Positions 43,505 to 51,759 of a stretch of 64,000 nt of DNA are shown in pieces. Source of the stretch: G965200765 sp965203865 (GTDB lineage Bacteria > Pseudomonadota > Gammaproteobacteria > Arenicellales > JAJDZL01). How positions within the stretch are numbered: position 1 is the stretch's first letter; each line of letters begins with the position of its first letter. The notes beneath the pieces were generated by a model. That model saw only the letters and a program-made list of their open reading frames with translations, searched no databases and was not told the DNA's origin. The stretch lies in NCBI GenBank assembly GCA_965203865.1, contig OZ241916.1, positions 992,001 through 1,056,000 on the forward strand, written 5' to 3'. The position numbers were made by a program, and so were the translations under genes.

Positions 43505-44215
43505 ATGACAATGGAATCCAAGTCTGAAAGCCGGTTTTCGCAAGGCTATATCAAAAATCAAATCGCTGGTGGAATCATTTTGCTACTTTCCGTCGGTGTC
43601 GTTTTCTTCGTTATTTTAACGCCTCAGAGCAATACGGTTACCTCGGCAGAAATTGCTTCTTCCGAAGCAGATCAAAGCAGCGCAAATAGCTCGCTGCTGC
43701 CAGAGACCGTTCAGGAGGCGGGTTCGAATTTGGAGCAGTTGGCAACAACTGGCTCAACGAGTGGAATTACAGGTGAATCAACAGTTCTGGCAAAATCAAC
43801 GATTGTCATCAAGTCAAAGGCACTGGAAGAAAGCGGGGGGCAGGAACCAGTAGTTGCTGTTGCCGCAGAGCCTGCCGCTGTTGAAGAAGTCAAAGTAGCT
43901 TCGAAAGAAGAAAAGCCGCCTGAGCCAGCAAATAATACTGCCAAGTCCGGGTCAACTGCGAAGATAAACTGGTATGTTCAGGTCGGTTCATTTTCCAATC
44001 GAAAGAATGCCGAAGAACTTCAGACAAAAGTTGAAAAGAATCAATATCAAGCAGTTTTGCTTGATATCAAGACGGATAAGTTCACCGGAACGCGCGTGCT
44101 TCTGGGGCCATACGGCTCAAAAGATCATGCGGAGAAAGTCAAAAACAAGGTGGTTGGAATCAAGGAATTAAATATAAAAGACGTGCTTATTCGCGAAATT
44201 AGTATGCCAGGCTAA
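43505..44215 (+). CDS. dedD: SPOR-domain cell-division protein, DedD-like
   Basis: About 236 residues. One N-terminal transmembrane helix (GGIILLLSVGVVFFVILT, about 22-39) is followed by a low-complexity Ala/Ser/Glu-rich linker and a C-terminal SPOR domain (WYVQVGSFSNRKNAEELQ to the end). SPOR domains bind denuded peptidoglycan at the septum. The position between folC and cvpA is that of dedD. ATG 43505 is chosen over the TTG one codon upstream. Confidence 0.9.
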   Translation: MTMESKSESRFSQGYIKNQIAGGIILLLSVGVVFFVILTPQSNTVTSAEIASSEADQSSANSSLLPETVQEAGSNLEQLATTGSTSGITGESTVLAKSTIVIKSKALEESGGQEPVVAVAAEPAAVEEVKVASKEEKPPEPANNTAKSGSTAKINWYVQVGSFSNRKNAEELQTKVEKNQYQAVLLDIKTDKFTGTRVLLGPYGSKDHAEKVKNKVVGIKELNIKDVLIREISMPG

Positions 44216-44352
44216 CAGGAATTTTTGTTGACCTGACCATCGGGTTTGGTTATCGTACTATTTCAGCATCAGGAAAATCCTGACAGGATTGGCGTTTATT
44301 TTTCCTGATTGAACTTGCACAGTTTACACTTCAATAATCTGGTAGTTGGTAA

Positions 44353-44844
44353 TTGTCGCTTTTTCTTGACTTTGCCTTTTTTGCGGTCATTATGGTTTCG
44401 TTGGCAATTGGCGCGTATCGCGGCTTTATTCGTTCGTTTTTATCTGTATTGTTCTGGGCTGGAGCAGCTTGGGTTTCATTCAAACAAGGACAGGATGCCA
44501 GTGTATATTTGGATTCCATGATTGCAAACGAGGGGCTCCGCCTGATCGCAGGTTATGTCGGAGTTTTTTTTCTTGTACTCTTGCTCGGCGCAATTCTCAA
44601 CGCAATGATTTCTAGCGTAATTGTAACTCCGGGTGTGGTTAGTGTCGACCGAACACTTGGCATGGCGTTTGGTCTCTTGCGAGGCGGTGTAATCGTGACA
44701 CTAGTGATTGTGGTTGGTTCAATAGAACTGTTCACCGGTGAACCCTGGTGGGAGGATTCACTCATTGTTCAATTCACCGCCCCTTATGTAGATTTGATTC
44801 GCGATTCACTGACCAGTGCGATCGCACCGGACACGCCAACATAA
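44353..44844 (+). CDS. cvpA: CvpA family membrane protein
   Basis: 163 residues with four predicted membrane helices and the family blocks FAVIMVSLAIGAYRGFIRSFLS and TLGMAFGLLRGGVIV. The start is the TTG at 44353, since no ATG is available. Required in E. coli for colicin V production and envelope stress tolerance; it habitually precedes purF, as here. Confidence 0.9.
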   Translation: MSLFLDFAFFAVIMVSLAIGAYRGFIRSFLSVLFWAGAAWVSFKQGQDASVYLDSMIANEGLRLIAGYVGVFFLVLLLGAILNAMISSVIVTPGVVSVDRTLGMAFGLLRGGVIVTLVIVVGSIELFTGEPWWEDSLIVQFTAPYVDLIRDSLTSAIAPDTPT

Positions 44845-44924
44845 AATTTGATAATGCTATATATTTGGCATGAATCAATAACCGCTTGGATTGAATTTAA
44901 AGTGTTTAAATTGGAGGCTCTGAG

Positions 44925-46472
44925 ATGTGTGGTGTAGTTGCAATGCTCGGCAGGCAGGAGATTAATCAAGCCCTTTATGAAGGGTTAACAGTTCTTCAGC
45001 ACCGCGGTCAGGACGCGGCTGGAATAATAACCAGCGATGGGCAGCGAGTATACGCCAAAACTGGCAGTGGACTGGTTCGGCATGTTTTTACACCGGAGTC
45101 TTTGTTCAATATGAAGGGCCATATGGGACTTGGCCATGTGCGATATCCAACAGCAGGAGCCAATACAACCGCTGAAGCCCAGCCTTTTTATGTAAATTCA
45201 CCCTTTGGCATTGCTTTGTGTCACAACGGAAACCTGGTCAATGCCCACGAACTTCGCGAAAGCGTATTTCGGACGAATCGACGGCAATTGAATACAGGGT
45301 CAGATTCGGAAATTATGCTGAACGTGTTTGCTTACGAGTTGTCGACACGCGTTCGAGAGACAGGATTTGATTTGAAACCGAACGATGTGTTTCGCGCGGT
45401 TGAGCGAGTGTATGATCGTTGCAAGGGAGCCTTTGCTGTAACTGTCCTGATCGTAGGATACGGAGTGCTGGCGTTTCGAGATCCGCATGGAATTCGACCA
45501 TTGGTTTACGGAACAAAAGAATCTCCAAGTGGCCTGGAGCATGCAGTTACTTCGGAAAGTGTAGCACTGGATGTACTAGGGTATCAGCTGGAAAAAGATG
45601 TTGCCCCGGGTGAAGCCATTTTTATTGACGTAAACGGGACGGTTCACAGTCGTATTTGCGCACCAAATACCCAGCCTTGCCCGTGCATCTTTGAGTTCGT
45701 ATATCTGGCCAGGCCCGATTCGCTCATAGACAAGATTTCAGTTTATAAAACGCGGCTAAGAATGGGAGAATGGCTTGGGAGAAGATTGCTTCAAAAATGG
45801 CCGAATCACGACATAGATGTTGTTATGCCTATTCCAGACACTAGTCGCACTGCAGCATTGCAATTGGCTCATGCAATCGGGGTCAAGTATCGGGAGGGCT
45901 TTGTCAAGAATCGGTATTTTGACCGTACATTCATCATGCCGCAGCAGGCGCAGCGCAGATATTCGGTACGCCACAAGCTGAATGCTATCAACCTTGAGTT
46001 TGAAAACAAAAATGTACTACTGGTTGACGATTCAATTGTTCGGGGAACCACAGCACGGCAGATTATTCAAAGGGCCAGGGATGCGGGAGCCAAGTCGGTG
46101 TACATGGCTTCAGCGGCACCGCCGATACGATATCCAAATGTGTATGGAATCGATATTCCGAGTCCGTCGGAGTTGATTGCAAAAAACTCCGACTATGACG
46201 AAGTTGGCCGAAAGCTTGGCACGGATTTCCTGCTTTTTCAGAGATTGGAGGATCTGGTTGCTTCTGTCCGTACGACTAATTCAGGCATCAAGAAATTTGA
46301 AACTTCTGTTTTCGATGGAAATTATGTAGCAGGCGATGTATCCGAAGAGTATCTAAAAAAGGTGAATCAAGAACGAAATGATGATTCTCGTCCTTCATCG
46401 GCTACATCAATGCTGGATTTCTCTAAAAAAACGGAAGTTGATTTAGAGCAAACTATGGCTGGCAGAGGTTGA
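44925..46472 (+). CDS. purF: Amidophosphoribosyltransferase
   Basis: 515 residues. N-terminal nucleophile C2 (MCGVVAMLG) belongs to the Ntn glutaminase domain, and the C-terminal PRPP loop is VLLVDDSIVRGTT. It is the first committed step of purine synthesis. The 3' end overlaps the convergent lpxH gene by 20 bp. Confidence 0.98.
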   Translation: MCGVVAMLGRQEINQALYEGLTVLQHRGQDAAGIITSDGQRVYAKTGSGLVRHVFTPESLFNMKGHMGLGHVRYPTAGANTTAEAQPFYVNSPFGIALCHNGNLVNAHELRESVFRTNRRQLNTGSDSEIMLNVFAYELSTRVRETGFDLKPNDVFRAVERVYDRCKGAFAVTVLIVGYGVLAFRDPHGIRPLVYGTKESPSGLEHAVTSESVALDVLGYQLEKDVAPGEAIFIDVNGTVHSRICAPNTQPCPCIFEFVYLARPDSLIDKISVYKTRLRMGEWLGRRLLQKWPNHDIDVVMPIPDTSRTAALQLAHAIGVKYREGFVKNRYFDRTFIMPQQAQRRYSVRHKLNAINLEFENKNVLLVDDSIVRGTTARQIIQRARDAGAKSVYMASAAPPIRYPNVYGIDIPSPSELIAKNSDYDEVGRKLGTDFLLFQRLEDLVASVRTTNSGIKKFETSVFDGNYVAGDVSEEYLKKVNQERNDDSRPSSATSMLDFSKKTEVDLEQTMAGRG

Positions 46473-47178
46473 TTTTCCCGCGGGAATCCATGACGATTAC
46501 GCCGTCGGTACCGCTGTCCCAATCCCCCATTACATAGCGGCGGGCTGTATTTCCATTCAAGTTAAAATTGTGTATTCCGGGTTTGTGTACATGTCCGTGA
46601 ATCAGTATTTCAGAATTGTGCTTTTGCATGAGTCGTACAATTGCTGAGTGGTTTACATCCATCAACATTGACGATTTTGATAGTTTGCTGGTTTCGCTTT
46701 GTTCGCGCATCGCGATTGCACGCTCATTACGGACATTTACTGGCAGGGACAGAAATTGATCTTGCCACTCAGGCGAATTGACCATGGTGCGAAATTTTTG
46801 ATGCTCCACATCATCGGTGCAAAAACTGTCTCCGTGTGCCAGAATTACATTTTTGTCATGAATTTTAAGAACGGTCGGGTCGAATATCAGCGTTCCGCCG
46901 AACTCATTGACAAAGTCGTGTCCAATAAGAAAGTCCCGGTTGCCATGCATGACGTGAATTCCAATGCTTTTTGAAGCAAGCGACTGAAAGACATTGACGA
47001 TCGGGCGATGCCCTAAATAATCTACGGCATCGTCGCCAATCCAGTATTCGAATAAATCGCCCAGAATATATAGTTCTTGCGCATCCGAAGCGATACCGTC
47101 CAGATAGTCGATGAACTTCCGGTAGGTATCAGGTCTGTCCGGGTCAAGATGAATATCGGAAACGAAATAGGTTGTCAT
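46453..47178 (-). CDS. lpxH: UDP-2,3-diacylglucosamine diphosphatase
   Basis: 241-residue metallophosphoesterase with YFVSDIHLD (D8, H10), LGDLFEYWIGDD, HGNRDFL and the C-terminal HGHVHKPG. It hydrolyses UDP-diacylglucosamine to lipid X in lipid A synthesis, so the organism has a lipopolysaccharide outer membrane. Divergent from cysS with a 94-bp spacer. Confidence 0.95.
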   Translation of the reverse strand: MTTYFVSDIHLDPDRPDTYRKFIDYLDGIASDAQELYILGDLFEYWIGDDAVDYLGHRPIVNVFQSLASKSIGIHVMHGNRDFLIGHDFVNEFGGTLIFDPTVLKIHDKNVILAHGDSFCTDDVEHQKFRTMVNSPEWQDQFLSLPVNVRNERAIAMREQSETSKLSKSSMLMDVNHSAIVRLMQKHNSEILIHGHVHKPGIHNFNLNGNTARRYVMGDWDSGTDGVIVMDSRGKINLCQP

Positions 47179-47272
47179 TCAGTTCAAGAGATTGTCAAGG
47201 ATGTCCATATAATAACTGTGCATCGTGCAAAGTGCTTTGATTTCGTTTCAATGCTAATACAGAATTTGAAAA

Positions 47273-48688
47273 ATGCTGAAAATATACAATAGTCTGACCA
47301 ACCAAAAGGAAGAATTCAAGCCCATACATGCTGGAAAAATTGGTATTTATGTTTGCGGGATGACCGTTTACGACTACTGCCATCTAGGGCATGCACGGGT
47401 AATGGTTGTATTTGACTCTGTGATTCGCTATTTGAGGTACAGCGGATATGACGTTACCTACGTACGAAACATCACAGATATTGACGACAAGATTATTGCG
47501 CGTGCTAATGAAGCCAAAGAGACAGTACGCGGGCTTACAGATCGTTTTATTGACTACATGAACGAAGACCTGGATTCACTTGGGGTTGAGCCGCCGAATT
47601 TTGAACCTCGCGCAACGGAGTATGTTCCCCAAATTATTGACATGATTTCAAACTTGGTGACCCGAGGACATGCCTATCTTGCGAAAAACGGTGATGTCTA
47701 CTATCGCACTCGTTCCTTTTCCAACTACGGTCAATTATCTGGCAGGAAATTGGACGAACTGATGGTTGGTGCACGAATTGAACCTGGCGAAGCAAAGGAC
47801 GACCCCTTGGATTTTGTGCTTTGGAAGCACTCCAAGGAAAATGAACCAGCATGGGATTCTCCTTGGGGGAAGGGTCGTCCAGGCTGGCATATCGAGTGCT
47901 CAGCCATGTCTACGAGTTTGCTGGGCAATCACTTTGATATTCATGCCGGCGGTATGGATTTGCTGTTTCCGCATCATGAAAATGAAATTGCGCAGGCGGA
48001 AGGTGCTACTGATGAAAAGTTTGTGAATACATGGATGCACAATGGCTATCTTCAAATAGATTCCCAAAAAATGTCCAAGTCGCTCAAGAATTTTCTTACG
48101 ATTCGGGAAGTTCTGGATATGGATTCAGACCGGCAAAGGATGGGCGAGATTCTGCGCTACATTTTCCTTTCCAGCCACTATAGGAATCCTATGAATTACC
48201 GGGACGACAGCATTAGCAATGCAAGGAATGCATTGAGGCGCATTTACCTGGCGCTGGAAAACGCAAATTCAATTGGTAAAGATGCTGGCAATACAGCAAT
48301 AAACCCGGAATTGACGGAAAGATTTCATTTGAAAATGGAGGATGATTTCAATACGGCAGAAGCATTGGCAGTTGTTTTTGACGGTGTTCGCGAGATGAAC
48401 CGAGCGGTGAAAGCAGGGGACACTTTTGAAGTTCAACAACTGTCAAAGACAATTCGCGAATTGGCAGGTTCACTGGGACTGGTTCAATTGCAACCGTCAA
48501 GATTTCTGATGTCCGAAATCACGTCGCAGGAGCGCACCACTATTGAAGAGTTGATTGAACAGCGCCGATTGGCTAGAGTCATGAAGCACTGGAGCGAGGC
48601 AGACAGGATACGGGATCAGTTGAATGAACTTGGAGTTGAACTTGATGACCGTTCGGACGGTTCAACTCACTGGAGAGTTGCCAAGTAA
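47273..48688 (+). CDS. cysS: Cysteinyl-tRNA synthetase
   Basis: 471 residues. The zinc cysteine is in VCGMTVYDYCHLGHAR, with the HIGH-type HLGH at 37-40, and the KMSKS loop is in DSQKMSKSLKN. The HCP-type zinc residues are in WHIECSAMS. It charges tRNA-Cys. Its last 113 bases have a diverged but fully in-frame copy at 51412-51518, beyond the two coiled-coil cassettes. Confidence 0.98.
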   Translation: MLKIYNSLTNQKEEFKPIHAGKIGIYVCGMTVYDYCHLGHARVMVVFDSVIRYLRYSGYDVTYVRNITDIDDKIIARANEAKETVRGLTDRFIDYMNEDLDSLGVEPPNFEPRATEYVPQIIDMISNLVTRGHAYLAKNGDVYYRTRSFSNYGQLSGRKLDELMVGARIEPGEAKDDPLDFVLWKHSKENEPAWDSPWGKGRPGWHIECSAMSTSLLGNHFDIHAGGMDLLFPHHENEIAQAEGATDEKFVNTWMHNGYLQIDSQKMSKSLKNFLTIREVLDMDSDRQRMGEILRYIFLSSHYRNPMNYRDDSISNARNALRRIYLALENANSIGKDAGNTAINPELTERFHLKMEDDFNTAEALAVVFDGVREMNRAVKAGDTFEVQQLSKTIRELAGSLGLVQLQPSRFLMSEITSQERTTIEELIEQRRLARVMKHWSEADRIRDQLNELGVELDDRSDGSTHWRVAK

Positions 48689-48913
48689 TGTCTTGACTTT
48701 GTTGCTTTTTACTGATTTTAACGAAACTTCGAATCAAATACTTGCAGGTACTGCACTGTAGTGATTTGCCAGAATTCAATCGCCGGCACTATTCGGGGCC
48801 AAGCGTACTCGAGACAGTAAAAGGTTGTTCTTCTGCACCCCGGCCGAAACCGGCGCTCGTGATTGTAAACTGTTATCCATTCATACCACGGAACACATTC
48901 ACTTTTCCACCTG

Positions 48914-49342
48914 CTAGTTCAGAAACCTTTCCAAGGCCTCGTGCAAAGTCAGTACTAAAGCAGCAGCGGCCACCATTACAGCAAACATCATGTATCTGGA
49001 CTTGGCGATTTCTCCAACTAGGGTTTTCTCCAGATAATCACTCTTCTGGGACTGTCTGGTTTCCATAGCTTTCATTTCCTGGGATTGCTTGGTTTCCATG
49101 GCTTTCATTTCCTGCGTCAGAGTTTTCTCCAGATAATCGCTCCTCTGGGACTGCCTGCCATCCATGGCTTTCATCTCCTGCGTCAACTCCTGTTTAACGA
49201 CCGCAAGGTCGTCTTTAGTCGCAATCTTTTCACTGAAGCTGCCGAATGTAGAAACGAGTGCAACTGCCTGTTCTTTGTCAATGCCCGCCTGCGTCAGGTT
49301 TTTTAGTGCTTGGTGCTGGTCAAGATTTAGTTGAATTTCCAT
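48914..49342 (-). CDS. Hendecad-repeat coiled-coil membrane-anchored protein, copy B
   Basis: 142 residues. Same N-terminal module as copy A (LDQHQALKNLTQAGIDKEQAV...ATKDDLAVVKQE), then 6 eleven-residue repeats (e.g. LTQEMKAMDGR, QSQRSDYLEKT) and a C-terminal transmembrane helix (YMMFAVMVAAAALVLTLHEAL). Minus strand, opposing cysS and ilvB. Compared with copy C it contains one extra block of three repeats (33 residues). Function unknown. Confidence 0.8.
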   Translation of the reverse strand: MEIQLNLDQHQALKNLTQAGIDKEQAVALVSTFGSFSEKIATKDDLAVVKQELTQEMKAMDGRQSQRSDYLEKTLTQEMKAMETKQSQEMKAMETRQSQKSDYLEKTLVGEIAKSRYMMFAVMVAAAALVLTLHEALERFLN

Positions 49343-49706
49343 AGTTACAATTTACCTTTTTTGCTTGAAGTAATCAAATTCAGTTCTGCTGCCGGCTTCT
49401 GCCCGGAATCACCGCATACTTCCCGATACTTGGGGGTACTCGGAGAGCGTGTTTTCTCTGCTGGCGGAAACGAATTTCCAATCCTGCAGCCGCCCGGACT
49501 TTGCCGAATTCATCAGCAAGCGTCATGATTCCCTGGTTCGGCAAGAATTGAAGCAAAAAATTCAATATTGCTTTAAATGTATTTTTTTTACTGGCTTGAA
49601 TGAAAAAATAGCATTGTCAATGTACGACTAAGAGAAAATGATTGATAGTAATGAATGGTGATGAATGATTGAGAGTGTGCAGTAGATTTTGCCGAGTATT
49701 TGCGAT

Positions 49707-49765
49707 ATGCACTAAAATTGTACACATCCTAAAAAAACCTGTGAATTTGCACAATTTGAGTGCAT
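49707..49765. promoter_or_regulatory. Shortened inverted-repeat element in cassette B
   Basis: Left arm 49707-49724 and right arm 49748-49765 enclose only 23 bases. The interior matches the right half of the cassette C element; the missing part lies between two TGTACA direct repeats, as expected of a deletion between them. Confidence 0.75.
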
Positions 49766-50115
49766 CGATATAGTTCTCCAAGTCAAGATCAAGAGTTTTT
49801 TTGATTGATTTATGCCTTTTCATTATTGCTAGGCAAGTGTGCAGGAAATGAGATGATTCGAACAACGAGAAATTGCCCGGCTTGGAATATTGTCTTGACT
49901 TTGTTGCTTTTTACTGATTTTAACGAAACTTCGAATCAAATACTTGCAGGTACTGCACTGTGGTGATTTGCCAGAATTCACTCGCCGGCGCTATTCGGGG
50001 CCAAGCGTATTCGAGACAGTAAAAGGTTGTTCTTCTGCAGCCAGGCCGAAACCGGCGCTCGTGACTGTAAACTGTTATCCATTCATACCACGGAACACAT
50101 TCACTTTTCCACCTG

Positions 50116-50445
50116 CTAGTTCAGAAACCTTTCCAAGGCCTCGTGCAAAGTCAGTACGATAGCAGCAACGGCCACCATTACAGCGAACATGATGTATCTG
50201 GACTTGGCGATTTCTCCAACCAGAGTTTTCTCCAGATAATCACTCTTCTGGGACTGTCTGGTTTCCATGGCTTTCATCTCCTGCGTCAACTCCTGTTTGA
50301 CGACCGCAAGGTCGTCTTTAGTCGCAATCTTTTCACTGAAGCCGCCGAATGTAGAAACGAGTGCAACTGCCTGTTCTTCGTCAATGCCCACCCGCGTCAG
50401 GTTTTTTATCGCTTGGTGCTGGTCAAGATTTAGTTGAATTTCCAT
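50116..50445 (-). CDS. Hendecad-repeat coiled-coil membrane-anchored protein, copy C (shortest)
   Basis: 109 residues. N-terminal module nearly identical to copy B, only three 11-residue repeats (LTQEMKAMETR, QSQKSDYLEKT, LVGEIAKSRYI) and the same C-terminal membrane helix. The frame is intact, showing the protein tolerates removal of whole repeats. Function unknown. Confidence 0.78.
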   Translation of the reverse strand: MEIQLNLDQHQAIKNLTRVGIDEEQAVALVSTFGGFSEKIATKDDLAVVKQELTQEMKAMETRQSQKSDYLEKTLVGEIAKSRYIMFAVMVAVAAIVLTLHEALERFLN

Positions 50446-50811
50446 AGTTACAATTTACCTTTTTTGCTTGAAGTAATCAAATTCAGTTCTGCTGCCGGTT
50501 TCTGCCCGGAATAACCGCATACTTCCCGATGTTCGGGTGTACTCGGAGAGCGTGTTTTCTCTGCCTGGAGGAAACGAATTTCCAACCCTGCAGCCGTCCG
50601 GGCTTTGCCGAATTCATCAGCAAGCGTCATGATTCCCTGGTTCGGCAAGAATTGAAACAATAAATTCAATATTGCTTTAAATGTATTTTTTTTTACTGGC
50701 TTGAATGAAAAAATAGCATTGTCAATGTACGACTAAGAGAAAATGATTGATAGTAATGAATGGTGATGAATGATTGAGAGTGTGAAGTAGATTTTACCGA
50801 GTATTTGCGAT

Positions 50812-50894
50812 ATGCACTAAAATTGTACATAAAATAGGGGTGTACAGTGTACACACCTTAAAAAAACCTGTGAATTTGCACAATTTGAGTGCAT
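50812..50894. promoter_or_regulatory. Inverted-repeat element, orientation 2 (flipped interior)
   Basis: Arms 50812-50829 and 50877-50894 with a 47-base interior. The interior equals the reverse complement of the interior at 40065-40110 with only about five differences, although left and right flanks are collinear in the two cassettes. Confidence 0.8.
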
Positions 50895-51035
50895 CGGCAT
50901 CGTTCTCCAAGTCAAGATCAAGAGGCTTTTTTTGATTGATTTGTGTCTTTTCATAATTGCAGGGTAAGTATGCAGGAACTGAGATGATTCGAACAACGAG
51001 AAATTGCCCGGCTTGAAATGTTGTCTTGACTTTGA

Positions 51036-51245
51036 TGGCGAGATGATGTTCTGGAGAAAACTCTGATGCAGGAAATGAGTGCAATGGAAGCCAGACGCTC
51101 TGAGAGGGATGATTATTGGGACAAAAAACTGATTTAAGAAATCGCCAAGTTCAGCATGATATTTGCGGCAACTGCGGCTGAAGTTATTGCTATGCTGGGC
51201 AAGTCCTACTCGCTAGCTCAGATTTACAATGAACGGTGCAACTGA
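51036..51245 (+). pseudogene. Relic of a further coiled-coil gene on the opposite strand
   Basis: Plus-strand reading gives DDVLEKTLMQEMSAMEAR, then RSERDDYWDKKLI, a stop, and EIAKFSMIFAATAAEVIAML. This is the repeat plus membrane-tail pattern of copies A-C with no N-terminal module. It sits immediately right of cassette C in inverted orientation. Confidence 0.65.
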
Positions 51246-51411
51246 CTGTCTGCATCTACGAGATTAGAAGACTGGCAGCACTACGCAGTGCCGATTGCTG
51301 AATTCTGACAAGTCGCAAGAATATAGTGCCTAATTTCAAAATGTGAATGTTCTATAATCAAATGCTTAAGGGCACTGCCTGTCAAAGCCAAGAACAGCGC
51401 AGATTTACCGG

Positions 51412-51518
51412 AGTCACGAATCACTGGAGCAAGGTAGACAAGATAAGGGGTCAGTTGAATGGACTTGGATTTGATGACCGCTCGCACGGCTCAACTCACT
51501 GGAGAATTGTCAAGTAAT
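51412..51518 (+). repeat. Diverged copy of the cysS 3' end
   Basis: Reads in frame V-T-N-H-W-S-K-V-D-K-I-R-G-Q-L-N, then DDRSHGSTHWRIVK and a stop, against VMKHWSEADRIRDQLN...DDRSDGSTHWRVAK in cysS. One 6-bp deletion; no frameshift or internal stop. The match begins abruptly at GAGTC in both copies. Confidence 0.9.
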
Positions 51519-51639
51519 TTGACGCAATTTTATGGTTACATTGCAACCTTGGTTTCTTTTCGTGTTCATCCTAATGCAATCTCCAAATAACATCGGAGCA
51601 GTTGCCGGTTTTCTTAATAAATTGTTTTACATCAAAAAT

Positions 51640-51669
51640 TTGAAGTTAATCGGTGCAAATTACTATAAT
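51640..51669 (+). promoter_or_regulatory. Sigma70-type promoter of the ilv operon
   Basis: TTGAAG (51640-51645), 18-bp spacer, perfect TATAAT (51664-51669), about 90 bp upstream of ilvB. A good match to consensus in the right place. Confidence 0.65.
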
Positions 51670-51682
51670 GAAAAGTTCTCTG

Positions 51683-51757
51683 ATGCAATTTTTTCGAGTT
51701 GTTCGGAGTGATTTACTGTTTTTACTATTGATTTGCATTGAGTACAAGAGGTACTGA
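51683..51757 (+). CDS. Putative ilv leader peptide, 24 aa
   Basis: A 24-codon frame starting MQFFRVVRSD, then rich in Leu and Ile (LLFLLLICI), ending KRY and a stop 2 bases before the ilvB TTG. Two Val, five Leu and two Ile codons are what a branched-chain amino-acid leader would contain. Its stop overlaps the ilvB ribosome site, so translation of the two would be coupled. No strong terminator hairpin is visible, so classical attenuation is not supported. Could be fortuitous. Confidence 0.35.
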   Translation: MQFFRVVRSDLLFLLLICIEYKRY

Positions 51758-51759
51758 AA

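Larger units (their letters stand above)
48689..49890. repeat. Cassette B (first of two tandem coiled-coil units)
   Basis: Starts with TGTCTTGACTTTGTTGC at the cysS stop and ends where the same bases recur at 49891. The period is 1202 bp. It is nearly identical to cassette C outside two length differences. Confidence 0.9.
49891..51021. repeat. Cassette C (second tandem coiled-coil unit)
   Basis: Period 1131 bp. The 71-bp difference from cassette B is explained by 99 bp fewer in the gene and about 28 bp more in the inverted-repeat element. Confidence 0.9.

Noticed and set aside
48689..51021. CRISPR array or integron-like attC array as explanation of the tandem cassettes
   Set aside because: Units exceed 1 kb, contain a gene each, and lack short regularly spaced repeats or an integrase; palindromes do not match attC layout.
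50794..51084. 96-codon minus-strand frame right of cassette C
   Set aside because: Spans the inverted-repeat element and the cassette boundary; the equivalent frame in cassette B differs by frameshift, so it is not under coding constraint.
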